DNA of 64,000 bases from Rhodococcus tibetensis. Lineage in GTDB: Bacteria; Actinomycetota; Actinomycetes; Mycobacteriales; Mycobacteriaceae. The notes beneath the pieces are model-generated. The model did not search any database. It saw nothing but the letters and a program-made list of their open reading frames with translations, and was not told the origin of the DNA. Positions within the stretch are counted from its first letter, which is position 1. The number at the start of each line of letters is the position of its first letter. The stretch spans positions 248,001 to 312,000 of the forward strand of contig NZ_JANFQF010000002.1 of NCBI RefSeq assembly GCF_024438035.1, read 5' to 3'. Of the stretch, positions 1 to 8,229 are shown one piece after another. The translations under genes were made by a program, and so were the position numbers.

Positions 1-154
1 TGATCAGGATGGCGGTGGTGGGGGAGAAGGTGCCGTCCGGAATGCCGGGAAATTCGACGGCGGGGACGTTGGGCCAGCGGCTGACGAAGACCGTGGCGCG
101 GATGGGGACCGCGGGGGCGTGGGTGGGGACCGTGGAAGTGGTGTCGGTAGTCAT
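1..154 (-). CDS. MBL-fold hydrolase, N-terminal fragment cut by window edge
   Basis: This is the first ~51 codons of a metallo-beta-lactamase-fold hydrolase whose remainder lies left of the window. The ATG at 152-154 is preceded on the minus strand by a GGAGG-type ribosome site. The sequence is identical to the start of the complete gene at 7112-8011, because this stretch belongs to the long direct repeat. Whether the left copy is full length cannot be seen; the active-site HxHxDH motif would lie outside. Function is inferred only from the complete copy. Confidence 0.8.
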   Translation of the reverse strand, partial: MTTDTTSTVPTHAPAVPIRATVFVSRWPNVPAVEFPGIPDGTFSPTTAILI

Positions 155-335
155 GGGGAAACCTCCGGTTGCAGTGGTCGGTCAGTGGCGGCGGCTGCGG
201 GCGCTGACGACAATTCACGGTAGAAAGGCGCGCTTGCTGGTTGATAGAACCAACGCGCCCGGTGGTGGTACGGAAGTGACACGTCCTTTGCCGGCCCCTG
301 ATCGGACAGGTCCTCCCCGGCCCCGGGACGCGGGT

Positions 336-365
336 GTGGCTTCCAGGCTCTCGCCTGGAAGCCAC
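336..365 (-). terminator. stem-loop terminator after alpha/beta hydrolase (left copy)
   Basis: A perfect 12-bp stem (GTGGCTTCCAGG with its complement) closes a 6-nt loop. It starts 8 nt beyond the minus-strand stop of the alpha/beta hydrolase gene at 373. No long T run follows, as is common in actinobacteria. The same hairpin is at 8193-8222. Confidence 0.7.
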
Positions 366-372
366 GGATCGA

Positions 373-1278
373 TCAGGCGCGTAGGTGTTTGACGAAGTGC
401 TCGCGTGCGGCGCCGGAGACCTCGTCGAAGCCGGGACCTTCGTAGAAGTCGAAGTGTCCGCCATGGGTGACGACGAGCTGCTTGGGCTCGCGGGCCCGCT
501 CGTAGGCGTCGAACGCGAGAGCGTAAGGCGTACACGCGTCCTCGTCGGCGATGATCATCAGCAGCGGCGTGGGCGAGATCTGGCTGATGAAGCTGCCGGG
601 GTCGAATTCGCCGGCCATCTCCAGACTGCGCGCCGTCATCTCGTTCTTCCAGTTCGGAGCCCGGTCCGCCGATACCTTGGTGAACCACTCGTAGGCATCG
701 GGCTGGGGCATCGCGGCCTGCCCCATCGGGTCGGCTGAGACGGCCGGGAGCGTCGCGGGCTCACCACCGGCGAACCGGTTGAGACGGTCGGCGTCGAAGT
801 TCCCACGGACGTGGGGCAGGAAGTCCGGCCGGATCAGCCGGTCCAACGTGGCCGGACCCGAGATCATGGGCACCTGGGCGACGACCGCCTTGACTCTTTT
901 GTCGATCGCCGCGACCATCAGACCGATTCCACCGGAGAAGCTCGAGCCCCAGACGCCGACCTTGGACTCATCGACCTCGGGGCGGGTGGTGGCGTAGGTG
1001 ATCGCGTTCCGATAGTCCCGGTACTGGAGTACCGGGTCGAGCTCTTGACGAGGAGTTCCGTCGCTGTCACCGAAGTTGCGGTGGTCGTAGACGAGCGCGT
1101 TGAGGCCGGCTTCGGCGAAGACGCTGGCGTAGTCGTCCAGGTACATTTCCTTGACGGCGGACATGCCGTGCGTCAGGACGATGACCGGTGCCGGGGTGGT
1201 GGTGTTCTGCGCCGGGTAGAACCAGCCGCGGAGGGTGACGTCGCCTTCACCCTTGAATTCGATGTCTTCGCGATTCAT
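373..1278 (-). CDS. alpha/beta hydrolase (copy 1)
   Basis: A 301-aa protein with an alpha/beta-hydrolase fold of the S15 peptidase / dienelactone-hydrolase-like type. Visible signatures are VIVLTHGMSAVKE (oxyanion HG), VYDHRNFGDSDG and the nucleophile elbow GVWGSSFSGG, a GxSxS variant of GxSxG. A late LLMIIADEDACTP and VTHGGHFDFY supply the acid and histidine expected in the last third. There is no signal peptide, so it is probably cytoplasmic and acts on an ester, lactone or thioester; the substrate is unknown. The start has GAGGAA upstream on the minus strand. The protein is identical to that of 8230-9135. A hairpin terminator follows. Confidence 0.85.
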   Translation of the reverse strand: MNREDIEFKGEGDVTLRGWFYPAQNTTTPAPVIVLTHGMSAVKEMYLDDYASVFAEAGLNALVYDHRNFGDSDGTPRQELDPVLQYRDYRNAITYATTRPEVDESKVGVWGSSFSGGIGLMVAAIDKRVKAVVAQVPMISGPATLDRLIRPDFLPHVRGNFDADRLNRFAGGEPATLPAVSADPMGQAAMPQPDAYEWFTKVSADRAPNWKNEMTARSLEMAGEFDPGSFISQISPTPLLMIIADEDACTPYALAFDAYERAREPKQLVVTHGGHFDFYEGPGFDEVSGAAREHFVKHLRA

Positions 1279-1430
1279 GTGCTTTTCCTCTTCACGCCGG
1301 GTTGTGTGTCGGACACTGTCAACCTAGGAATGCACGAGCGGGCTCTGATAGAACGAGTGCGCCCTCTACTGGTACCGGTGCGCCAACAATCACGCCGAAA
1401 CGGTCAATCGATCCGCGGCGTCGGTCAGGA

Positions 1431-1985
1431 TCAGCGACGATGCCGGTCGGCCCGCTCGGTCGCCAGTTGCTCTGCCGCTTTCGCGCACCATTCGGTCCAG
1501 GACAGTTCGATATCGATGCCTGCCTGCAGGATCAGGTGCTGGAGGCGTTGTCGGCGCGTCGTGAGGGGGCCGTTGAAGTCTCGATCCTCGATGTCGCGGT
1601 ACGTCTGGAGAAGGGACCGGTGATAGTCCAAATGCTGGTGAATGTCGTCCGTCAGGTCGACGTCGCCCAGAACGGCGGCGGCGCGCATGCGCACGAGGAG
1701 CGGATCCCTGAGGGGCACCGGCTCTTGCCCGGTGCCAACCCATTCTCGTAGATACCGCACGCCTGTTTCGGTGATCTCGTATGTGCGAGGTGCGCCCCTG
1801 CCTTTCACCTGGCTGGCATGCGGCTGGATGAGACCGTCGTCGGTCATGTTCCCGAGTTCACGATAGATCTGCTGGTGGGTGGCATGCCAGAAGTAGCCGA
1901 TGGACGAGTCGAAGCGTCGCGTGAGCTCCTTGCCCGTGGAGGGGCGCTCCACGAGCGCCGTCAGGATCGCGCACCTCAGCGACAT
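1431..1985 (-). CDS. PadR-family transcriptional regulator
   Basis: A 184-aa PadR-type regulator. The N-terminal winged helix (about 1-85) shows the family pattern MSLRCAILTAL, RFDSSIGYFW, QIYRELGNM, followed by a beta-wing with GRGAPRTYEIT. The C-terminal helices (about 95-180) correspond to the PadR dimerisation domain. It is divergent from the FadH-type gene at 2132, with 146 bp between the starts and a near-perfect palindrome in that gap (2061-2078). By family precedent it is probably an autoregulated, ligand-released repressor. Inference: it controls fadH and, because the operator core recurs at 15814, the genes around 15.8 kb too. The operator does not look like the classical PadR ATGT-N8-ACAT site, so another regulator could be responsible. 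Confidence 0.9.
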   Translation of the reverse strand: MSLRCAILTALVERPSTGKELTRRFDSSIGYFWHATHQQIYRELGNMTDDGLIQPHASQVKGRGAPRTYEITETGVRYLREWVGTGQEPVPLRDPLLVRMRAAAVLGDVDLTDDIHQHLDYHRSLLQTYRDIEDRDFNGPLTTRRQRLQHLILQAGIDIELSWTEWCAKAAEQLATERADRHRR

Positions 1986-2060
1986 CGATTGCTGACCTCC
2001 GTTGATGGTCCGGTGATGTAAACGCCGCCAACTTTACGCATGCGCTGTTTCGTTCCTACT

Positions 2061-2078
2061 TGTGCAACAAGTTGCACA
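2061..2078. promoter_or_regulatory. palindromic operator between padR-type gene and fadH
   Basis: TGTGCAACAAGTTGCACA: two 8-bp arms around an AA spacer. It lies 54 bp before the fadH start and 76 bp before the regulator start, placed to control both. The inner 14 bp TGCAACAAGTTGCA recur exactly at 15815-15828 in another divergent promoter region. Confidence 0.7.
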
Positions 2079-2131
2079 AAAGCTAGTGTTCGCAACAAGA
2101 CTTCACATGGCCTCTAACAAAGGACGAGACG

Positions 2132-4153
2132 ATGACCGCCTTCCGCAGACTGTTCGAACCGCTGGAGGTGGGGCCGCTGACCCTGCCGAATCGGGTAGTG
2201 ATGGGTTCGATGCACCTGGGCTTGGAAGAAGTCGAAGGCGGATTCGAGAGGATGGCAGAGTTCTACGCCGAGCGTGCACGGGGCGGTGTCGGGCTCATCG
2301 TCACCGGCGGCGTCTCTCCGAACTACGCCGGCAGGCCGTTCGAGGTGGGCGCGACGATGTCCACCGCCGACGACGTACGGCGGCACCAGCTGGTGACACG
2401 ATCGGTGCACGACGCGGGCAGTCGAATAGTGCTGCAGCTGCTGCATTTCGGCCGCTATGCCAAGCATCCCGATCTAGTGGCGCCGAGTTCCGTGCGAGCG
2501 CCGATCAATCGTTTCGTTCCGCGCGAGATGGACCCGGTCGAGATCGAAGAGACGATCGACGACTTCGCGGCCGCGGCTGTGCTGGCGCAGTCCGCAGGTT
2601 ACGACGGTGTCGAGATCATGGGGTCTGAGGGCTATCTGATCAACGAATTCCTCGCACCCCGTACCAATCTCCGGCTCGATGAATGGGGCGGGGACTTCGA
2701 TAACAGGGCGCGGTTCGCCCTCGAGATCGTGCGCCGCACCCGCCGATCGGTCGGCGAAGACTTTCTGATCTCTTTCCGGATCTCCGTCGCCGATTTGGTT
2801 CCGGACGGTTCCACATTCACCGAGACGATCGAACTGGCGCGGCAACTCGAGCAGGCCGGGGTGTCGATTCTGAGCACCGGCGTCGGTTGGCACGAATCGA
2901 GTATCCCGACGATCGCGTCACCGGTGCCTGCGGGAGCGTTCCGAGACTACTCGGCGAAGATCCGCGCGGCCGTGACTATTCCGGTCGTCGCGAGCAACCG
3001 GATCAACACTCCCGAACTCGCGGAGGCCATCTTGGCCAGCGGTTCTGCGGACCTCGTATCCATGGCGCGTCCGCTGCTGGCTGACCCGGACTTCGTGAAC
3101 AAGGCGCGCACCGGGAGGGCGCACCGCATCAACACCTGCATCGCCTGCAATCAAGCGTGCATCGACCATACGTTGGCCGAAAAGACGACGACCTGCTTGG
3201 TGAATCCCCGTGCAGGTCATGAGCTCACGCTGCTGGTCACGCCGCCGAAGGTTGGCAAACGTGTCGGCGTGGTGGGGGCCGGACCTGCGGGGATGGCATT
3301 CAGTGCGTTCGCCGCCCGACGGGGCCACCAGGTGACACTGTTCGAAAGCCGTCCCACGCTGGGCGGGCAGTTCGATCTGGCTTGGCGTATCCCGGGTAAG
3401 TCGGAGTATCGCGAGACGATCAGATACTACGAGGGTGAACTCGAGGAAGCGGGTGTCTCGATCCGGCTGAAGATGCAGGCTGACGCCGAACTGTTGGTGT
3501 CCGAGCATTTCGACGAAATCGTCCTCGCGACGGGAGTGAAGCCACGCGACATCTCGATCGCCGGAGCGTCGCATCCGTCGGTGGTCAGCTATGTCGATGT
3601 CCTTCGCGGAAGGGCACCGATCGGTGAGCGAGTCGCCATCATCGGTGCCGGCGGCATCGGTTTCGATATCGCCGCGTTCGTCACCAACGAGGAATCGTCC
3701 GATACGGATGCACGCGAGGACTTCTTCCAGCACTGGGGAGTGGACGTCGATCCGGATGTTCCGGGCGGAGTGCGGGCACCGGTGAAACGGGGATCCGCAC
3801 GCAGGGTCTATTTGCTTCAGCGGAAGACCGACAAGGTGGGTGCGGGCCTCGGGTTGACCACTGGCTGGATCCACCGGGCACACGTTGCGTCTCGCGGAGT
3901 GGAGATGATGTCGGGGGTTACTTACGAGGCCATCGACGACGCCGGTCTGCACATCACCGTGAACGGTCGCGCCACCACGCTGGACGTGGACACGGTCATC
4001 GTGTGTGCCGGACAATTGCCCGAGCGTGACATCTACGACGAGTTGCTGACACGCGGGATACCCACACACCTCATTGGGGGAGCGTCGGTCGCTGCTGAAC
4101 TGGACGCCAAACGCGCTATTCGGGAGGGCGCGGAACTGGCCGCCAGCATCTGA
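2132..4153 (+). CDS. fadH: NADPH-dependent 2,4-dienoyl-CoA reductase (FadH type)
   Basis: A 673-aa flavoprotein of the FadH / old-yellow-enzyme-plus-reductase family. Residues ~1-335 form the FMN TIM barrel (LFEPLEVGPLTLPNRVVM; GYDGVEIMGSEGYLINEF; RTNLRLDEWGG). A 4Fe-4S cysteine cluster follows at ~336-355 (CIACNQAC, then a fourth Cys in TTCLVNP). An FAD-binding GAGPAG lies near 380 with LGGQFDLAWRIPGK, and an NADPH-binding GAGGIG near 502. Length matches the family (~670). It should reduce conjugated dienoyl-CoAs from polyunsaturated or ring-derived acids; related enzymes of other specificity (trimethylamine dehydrogenase-like) share the architecture. The ATG follows AAGGACGA. It is expressed away from the PadR gene and meets the convergent luciferase-like gene at a shared hairpin. 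Confidence 0.9.
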   Translation: MTAFRRLFEPLEVGPLTLPNRVVMGSMHLGLEEVEGGFERMAEFYAERARGGVGLIVTGGVSPNYAGRPFEVGATMSTADDVRRHQLVTRSVHDAGSRIVLQLLHFGRYAKHPDLVAPSSVRAPINRFVPREMDPVEIEETIDDFAAAAVLAQSAGYDGVEIMGSEGYLINEFLAPRTNLRLDEWGGDFDNRARFALEIVRRTRRSVGEDFLISFRISVADLVPDGSTFTETIELARQLEQAGVSILSTGVGWHESSIPTIASPVPAGAFRDYSAKIRAAVTIPVVASNRINTPELAEAILASGSADLVSMARPLLADPDFVNKARTGRAHRINTCIACNQACIDHTLAEKTTTCLVNPRAGHELTLLVTPPKVGKRVGVVGAGPAGMAFSAFAARRGHQVTLFESRPTLGGQFDLAWRIPGKSEYRETIRYYEGELEEAGVSIRLKMQADAELLVSEHFDEIVLATGVKPRDISIAGASHPSVVSYVDVLRGRAPIGERVAIIGAGGIGFDIAAFVTNEESSDTDAREDFFQHWGVDVDPDVPGGVRAPVKRGSARRVYLLQRKTDKVGAGLGLTTGWIHRAHVASRGVEMMSGVTYEAIDDAGLHITVNGRATTLDVDTVIVCAGQLPERDIYDELLTRGIPTHLIGGASVAAELDAKRAIREGAELAASI

Positions 4154-4229
4154 TCGGCGGCGAGGGAGTTGCCTGTGGCTGACGCCCCGGCCAAGGTGCC
4201 CTGTCTTCGAGGTGCTTGACCGAATGAGC

Positions 4230-4264
4230 GAGGAGCGGTCCGCCTGGTCGGCGAACCGCTCCTC
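4230..4264. terminator. stem-loop between convergent genes
   Basis: A 10-bp perfect outer stem, GAGGAGCGGT with ACCGCTCCTC, extended inward by CGCC/GGCG after one mismatch. It lies between the stop of fadH (4153) and that of the minus-strand luciferase-like gene (4347), so it could end transcription from both sides. There is no T-tract. Confidence 0.65.
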
Positions 4265-4346
4265 CGGTTGGTCGTTGCAGAGTCTCCGGTTCAGCGCTAC
4301 ACGATTCGCGCTCCGTCAACCTCCGTAGCCGTCAACGATCCACAGC

Positions 4347-5336
4347 TCAGCTCGCGTTGACCTTGGGCATGATTTCCTCGGTCAGACGTTTGAGGTCGTC
4401 CATGGTCTTCGAGGTCGGCACGTCCCTGAATGGTGGCCACAGAAGCGGCATTGTCAAGCCTGCCTCCTTGTAGCTCTTGAGCCTGTCCTCGATTTGTTGA
4501 GCCGTACCCGCAAGCAAGTTCGTGGCCTTGCCCGCCGGGCTCTGATCGACCGGCTCATCGGTGATGACGAACCAGATCATGCTGCACATGTCGAAGCCCT
4601 CGGGAAAGTCCCGGCCGAGTTCGTCCAGCTCGCGCTTCATCTCACCCTTCCAACGCTTGATGTCTTCGGGGGAGTCCTGAATGCCGATCCAGCCCTGCAA
4701 TCCGTACTTCGCGATCCGCTTTGCAGAGCGCTTGGGGTCCTTGAGGCCTGAGAAGTAGATCGGCGGACCGGGCTTTTGGATCGGCTTGTGACCGAACCCT
4801 GATAGCGGGAAGTCGGCGAATTCGCCGTGGTACTCGAATAACTCGTTGGACCAGATGCCCTGCATGATCTCAATCGTTTCGCGCACATGCCCGTGTCGGC
4901 GGGGAAACAGGTGCGGGACGCTGGCGGCCGCGAACTCCTCGGGCATCCAGCCCGCCCCGACCCCGACGTTGAGCCTGCCGTTGGATAGGTGGTCCTGGGT
5001 GGCGAGTTCTGCGGCGAGGACTCCGGGGGAACGGTACGGGGTGTCGATGATGCTCATGCCGATCCGCACCTTCTGAGTCTTCGCGGCCAGCCATGGGATC
5101 AGAGTCATCCCTTGAAACCACTTGCCCCGCGAGATGACCGGCACGCTATTGGGCAGGTCGGTCATCATGCCGAACGGGTATTGTAGTTCCGCCCGGTCGG
5201 AGGTTTCGGGGACGACAATCCGGTCGAGTGTCCACACCGAGTCGAAGTCGAGGTCCTCGGCGAGGACGGTGAGATCTTCGAGCTCTTGAAGTGTCACGTG
5301 GTCGCGGAAGTTCGGGAGGTAGAGAGCTAGCTTCAT
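4347..5336 (-). CDS. LLM-class (luciferase-like) oxidoreductase
   Basis: A 329-aa TIM-barrel flavin- or F420-dependent oxidoreductase of the bacterial-luciferase superfamily. Recognisable are MKLALYLPNFRDH at the N-terminus, the conserved NGRLNVGVGAGWMPEEF, RHGHVRETIEIMQGIW and GPPIYFSGLKDPKRSAKRIAKYG. The length is typical of the F420-type subgroup. It may oxidise or reduce a substrate or intermediate of the surrounding CoA pathway; cofactor and substrate cannot be settled by reading. The start has GAGGAG upstream. It is on the same strand as the acyl-CoA ligase, which ends about 200 bp upstream of this start. Confidence 0.88.
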   Translation of the reverse strand: MKLALYLPNFRDHVTLQELEDLTVLAEDLDFDSVWTLDRIVVPETSDRAELQYPFGMMTDLPNSVPVISRGKWFQGMTLIPWLAAKTQKVRIGMSIIDTPYRSPGVLAAELATQDHLSNGRLNVGVGAGWMPEEFAAASVPHLFPRRHGHVRETIEIMQGIWSNELFEYHGEFADFPLSGFGHKPIQKPGPPIYFSGLKDPKRSAKRIAKYGLQGWIGIQDSPEDIKRWKGEMKRELDELGRDFPEGFDMCSMIWFVITDEPVDQSPAGKATNLLAGTAQQIEDRLKSYKEAGLTMPLLWPPFRDVPTSKTMDDLKRLTEEIMPKVNAS

Positions 5337-5473
5337 CGATCGGGCTCCTCACAATGTCGACGGCGATACGTTCAGCTTGAAGAAGCAACGCGATAGTGCT
5401 GACGCTCAGACCGCTTGGTTCAGGCCGTGCAGCCTGGCTGGAGCAGAGTGCGTGGGTGTCTGGATCGGCACCG

Positions 5474-5550
5474 ACGCAGATTCTGTTTGTGAATTTCAGT
5501 CCCGCTCAACGCGGTCGCTCGTGCACCCCAACGCTCCGTCAACTACCAAC
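5474..5550. repeat. ~77-bp diverged repeat (copy at 20208-20289)
   Basis: From acgcagat through cagtcccgctcaacgcgg to cgctccgtcaact, this stretch aligns with 20208-20289 at roughly 80% identity by eye. It overlaps the 3' end of the acyl-CoA ligase gene. A small CCGC-N5-GCGG hairpin is conserved, and the 12-mer CGCTCCGTCAAC also occurs alone at 4309-4320. Function unknown; it could be an element end or a 3'-flank carried along in a rearrangement. Confidence 0.6.
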
Positions 5551-7011
5551 GCGGGCTGTGCTGGCTTCGGCGTGCGTGCTTCGTAGGGTGGGTTTGTCGA
5601 TCTTGCCGACGGCGTTTTTGGGGATGGCTTTGATTATGTAGGCGGTGGGTCGTTTGTAGCCGGTGAGGTGTTGTTCGCAGAGTGTGGTCAGTGCTGTGGT
5701 GTCGATGGTGGAGCCTGGTCGTGGTTGGACGTAGGCGACGACGATCTCGCCCCATTTCTCGTCCGGGACACCGATCACGGCGGCTTCGAGGACCGAGGGG
5801 TCTGTGGTCAGGACGTCTTCGATTTCTTTGGGGTAGATGTTCTCTCCGCCGCGGATGATCATGTCTTTCGACCGTCCGACGAGGATGAGGTAGCCCTCGG
5901 GGTCGAAGTGGCCGACGTCGCCGGTGTGGAGCCAGCCGTCGACGAGAGTGCGTGCTGTTTCTTCGGGGCGACCGAGGTAGCCGCGCATGATGTTGGGGCC
6001 TCGGACGATGACCTCACCGTCCTCGCCGTTGGCCAGTTCGGTGCCGTTGTCGTCGACGATCCGGATTTCCTGACCGATGAGGGGGAGTCCGACGCTGCCG
6101 GCGCGGCGGGGGCCGTGGACGGGGTTGCAGGTGGAGACGCAGGTTCCTTCGGAGAGTCCGTAGCCCTCGATGAGTGGGAATCCGTAGCGTGTTTCGAACC
6201 GGGTCAGTAGTACGTCTGAGGCGGGTGCGGCTCCGCAGGCCCCGAATCGCAGTGACGTGGTGTCGGGGACGAGTTCGGGGGGGAGCGCGGCGAGCATGTT
6301 GTAGATCGTGGGTACCGCGCTGAAGTAGGTGGGACGTTCACGTTCAACGAGGTCGAAGAAGGTTTTGGGGTCGAACCGGCCGACGATGACGGCGCTGCCG
6401 CCGGCGAGTAGTGGTGAGAGGATGCTGACGATGATGCCGTTGACGTGGAAGAGCGGCAAGATCAGCAGGGAGCGGTCCGTTGGCCCCAGCGCCAGTGCCA
6501 CCCCCATCATTTCGGCCATGGCCTCGATGTTGCTGTGGTCGAGCATGACGCCCTTGGGTGTGCCGGTCGTGCCGCTGGTGTAGACGAGTAGCGAGAGGGC
6601 GGCTGGGTCCAGGATCGGTGCCGGATCGAACCCTGCAGGGTCGGTGTAGAGGGTGTCGGCGCTGAGGGTGGGGGTGTCCGGTGTGGTCGAGTCGTCCTCG
6701 ACGACCAGCAGGCGTGCCTGGGAGTCGCGTAGTTGTCGTTCGACTTCGATGTCGGTCATGCTGGGATTGACAGGTGTGATGGTGGCGCCGATCCGCCAGG
6801 CTGCGAAGAGGAGCACGACGAACTCGAGGCGGTTGGTCAGTTTCACGGCGACGACGTCGCCGGCTCCGATCCCGAGGTCGTGCAGGTGATGTGAGGCCGC
6901 GCGTACACGAGTGAGCAGCTCGGCGTTGGTGAGCGACTGCCGCCCGTCGGAGATCGCCGGCCCGTGCGGGTCCAGATCGGCGCGGTGGTCGGGCAGGGAA
7001 GCGAAATGCAT
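5539..7011 (-). CDS. acyl-CoA ligase (class I adenylate-forming), A
   Basis: A 490-aa AMP-binding enzyme that should convert a carboxylic acid, ATP and CoA to an acyl-CoA. Visible signatures are the P-loop YTSGTTGTPKG (about 145-155), YGLSEGTCVS, the A5/A8 region GWLHTGDVGHFDPEGY, IIRGGENIYPKEIE, and the catalytic lysine in PKNAVGKIDK near the C-terminus. It is a close paralogue of the ligase at 11980-13434, sharing the opening FASLPD-RA and most motifs. Substrate unknown; medium-chain, branched or cyclic acids are possible. The ATG at 7011 has only a weak upstream AGG. It is co-directional with the MBL hydrolase 100 bp upstream, probably one transcript. Confidence 0.92.
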   Translation of the reverse strand: MHFASLPDHRADLDPHGPAISDGRQSLTNAELLTRVRAASHHLHDLGIGAGDVVAVKLTNRLEFVVLLFAAWRIGATITPVNPSMTDIEVERQLRDSQARLLVVEDDSTTPDTPTLSADTLYTDPAGFDPAPILDPAALSLLVYTSGTTGTPKGVMLDHSNIEAMAEMMGVALALGPTDRSLLILPLFHVNGIIVSILSPLLAGGSAVIVGRFDPKTFFDLVERERPTYFSAVPTIYNMLAALPPELVPDTTSLRFGACGAAPASDVLLTRFETRYGFPLIEGYGLSEGTCVSTCNPVHGPRRAGSVGLPLIGQEIRIVDDNGTELANGEDGEVIVRGPNIMRGYLGRPEETARTLVDGWLHTGDVGHFDPEGYLILVGRSKDMIIRGGENIYPKEIEDVLTTDPSVLEAAVIGVPDEKWGEIVVAYVQPRPGSTIDTTALTTLCEQHLTGYKRPTAYIIKAIPKNAVGKIDKPTLRSTHAEASTARVGS

Positions 7012-7111
7012 GGCGTACCTATCGGGTCGGGGCGCGGTCGGGAGCGGAGGGGCTTGGCGGGACCCGGACCGGTGGGTGTGGTCGGCCGGGTCGGGGTGTG
7101 GTGTTTTTGTG

Positions 7112-8011
7112 TTATTGCGCGCCGTCGCGGGCGGCGATCGCGTTGATTGCGGAGAATTGCAGGGTCCAGAGATTGGCGTGGTTGGGGTATTTGGCGGACA
7201 TGGTGGCGATGAGGTCGTCGGCGTCCTTCGCGGCTGGGAAGGCGGCGATGAAGTCCTGGATGTAGGAACGGGTTTGGGCGATCATGGTGTCGACGGCGTA
7301 GTCGTCGCCGTCGGGTCTGCGGTGTCCGCACACGATCATCTTCGGTTGGAGTTTTTCCACGATATCGATGGTGTCGAGCCAGTCCTGCCATTCGGCGGGA
7401 GTCGACAGGCCGAGCATCGGGTAGATCTCGTTGTAGATGGAATCACCGGCGATGACGGTGTCGATGTCGGGGATGTGCACGATGGTGGTGGGGTGGACGT
7501 CGGCTTGTTTCACCTCGATGATGTTGAGCGGGGAGCCGTCGACGTAGAGGGTGTGGCCGTCGAGGGGTTCGGGGAGCGGGCCGGCTGGGATGACGGCGTC
7601 GCCGAAGAGCAGGTTCCACTGCATGGTCTGCATGTCCATGGTTTCTTTCATGGACTCGATCACGTGCGGCAATGCCACGCATTTGACGTCCGGGAACCGT
7701 TCCTTGAGGGGTCCGATGCCCAGGTAGTGGTCCTGGTGGTCGTGGGTGATGTAGATGGTGGTGAGTTTCTTGCCGGTGCGTTCGATCAGGTCGCCGAGGT
7801 CCTGGACGTCGTCTTTGAGGTAGAGCGCGTCGATCAGGACTACTTCGGTTTCGCCGCTGATCAGGATGGCGGTGGTGGGGGAGAAGGTGCCGTCCGGAAT
7901 GCCGGGAAATTCGACGGCGGGGACGTTGGGCCAGCGGCTGACGAAGACCGTGGCGCGGATGGGGACCGCGGGGGCGTGGGTGGGGACCGTGGAAGTGGTG
8001 TCGGTAGTCAT
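7112..8011 (-). CDS. MBL-fold metallo-hydrolase, A
   Basis: A 299-aa metallo-beta-lactamase-fold hydrolase. The metal-binding motif is in ITHDHQDHYLG (HxHxDH, about residue 115), with a later IAGDSIYNE aspartate and a GHRRPDGD histidine as further ligands. No signal peptide. The family includes lactonases, thioesterases and esterases; the reaction here is unknown. It is paralogous to the 279-aa protein at 18668-19507 (shared FSPTT, LTTI-ITH and RFP blocks). A GGAGG ribosome site precedes the ATG at 8011. The first ~51 codons lie inside the long direct repeat, so an identical start is present at the left edge of the window. Confidence 0.88.
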   Translation of the reverse strand: MTTDTTSTVPTHAPAVPIRATVFVSRWPNVPAVEFPGIPDGTFSPTTAILISGETEVVLIDALYLKDDVQDLGDLIERTGKKLTTIYITHDHQDHYLGIGPLKERFPDVKCVALPHVIESMKETMDMQTMQWNLLFGDAVIPAGPLPEPLDGHTLYVDGSPLNIIEVKQADVHPTTIVHIPDIDTVIAGDSIYNEIYPMLGLSTPAEWQDWLDTIDIVEKLQPKMIVCGHRRPDGDDYAVDTMIAQTRSYIQDFIAAFPAAKDADDLIATMSAKYPNHANLWTLQFSAINAIAARDGAQ

Positions 8012-8192
8012 GGGGAAACCTCCGGTTGCAGTGGTCGGTCAGTGGCGGCGGCTGCGGGCGCTGACGACAATTCACGGTAGAAAGGCGCGCTTGCTGGTTG
8101 ATAGAACCAACGCGCCCGGTGGTGGTACGGAAGTGACACGTCCTTTGCCGGCCCCTGATCGGACAGGTCCTCCCCGGCCCCGGGACGCGGGT

Positions 8193-8222
8193 GTGGCTTC
8201 CAGGCTCTCGCCTGGAAGCCAC
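8193..8222 (-). terminator. stem-loop terminator after alpha/beta hydrolase (right copy)
   Basis: A perfect 12-bp stem with a CTCTCG loop, starting 8 nt past the minus-strand stop at 8230. It separates this gene from the MBL hydrolase promoter region (8012-8192). Confidence 0.7.
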
Positions 8223-8229
8223 GGATCGA

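Larger units (their letters stand above)
1..1403. repeat. long direct repeat, left copy (matches 7858-9260)
   Basis: Position 1 aligns with 7858, and the match runs to 1403/9260, after which the sequences diverge abruptly (gtcaatcg against ggcaaccg). The only difference I found is T1319 against C9176. The repeat carries the start of an MBL hydrolase, a stem-loop, a complete alpha/beta hydrolase gene and its upstream region. The left end is outside the window, so 1403 bp is a minimum. The offset is 7857 bp. It may be a recent duplication, a product of gene conversion, or an assembly artefact. Confidence 0.97.

Noticed and set aside
1317-1322. Minus-strand TTGACA as a -35 box altered in the other repeat copy
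   Set aside because: No acceptable -10 hexamer lies at 16-18 bp, so I do not call a promoter.
6911-8080. Long Gly/Asp/Val-rich frame opposite the MBL hydrolase and ligase
   Set aside because: Composition is the complement of real coding sequence; no family resemblance.
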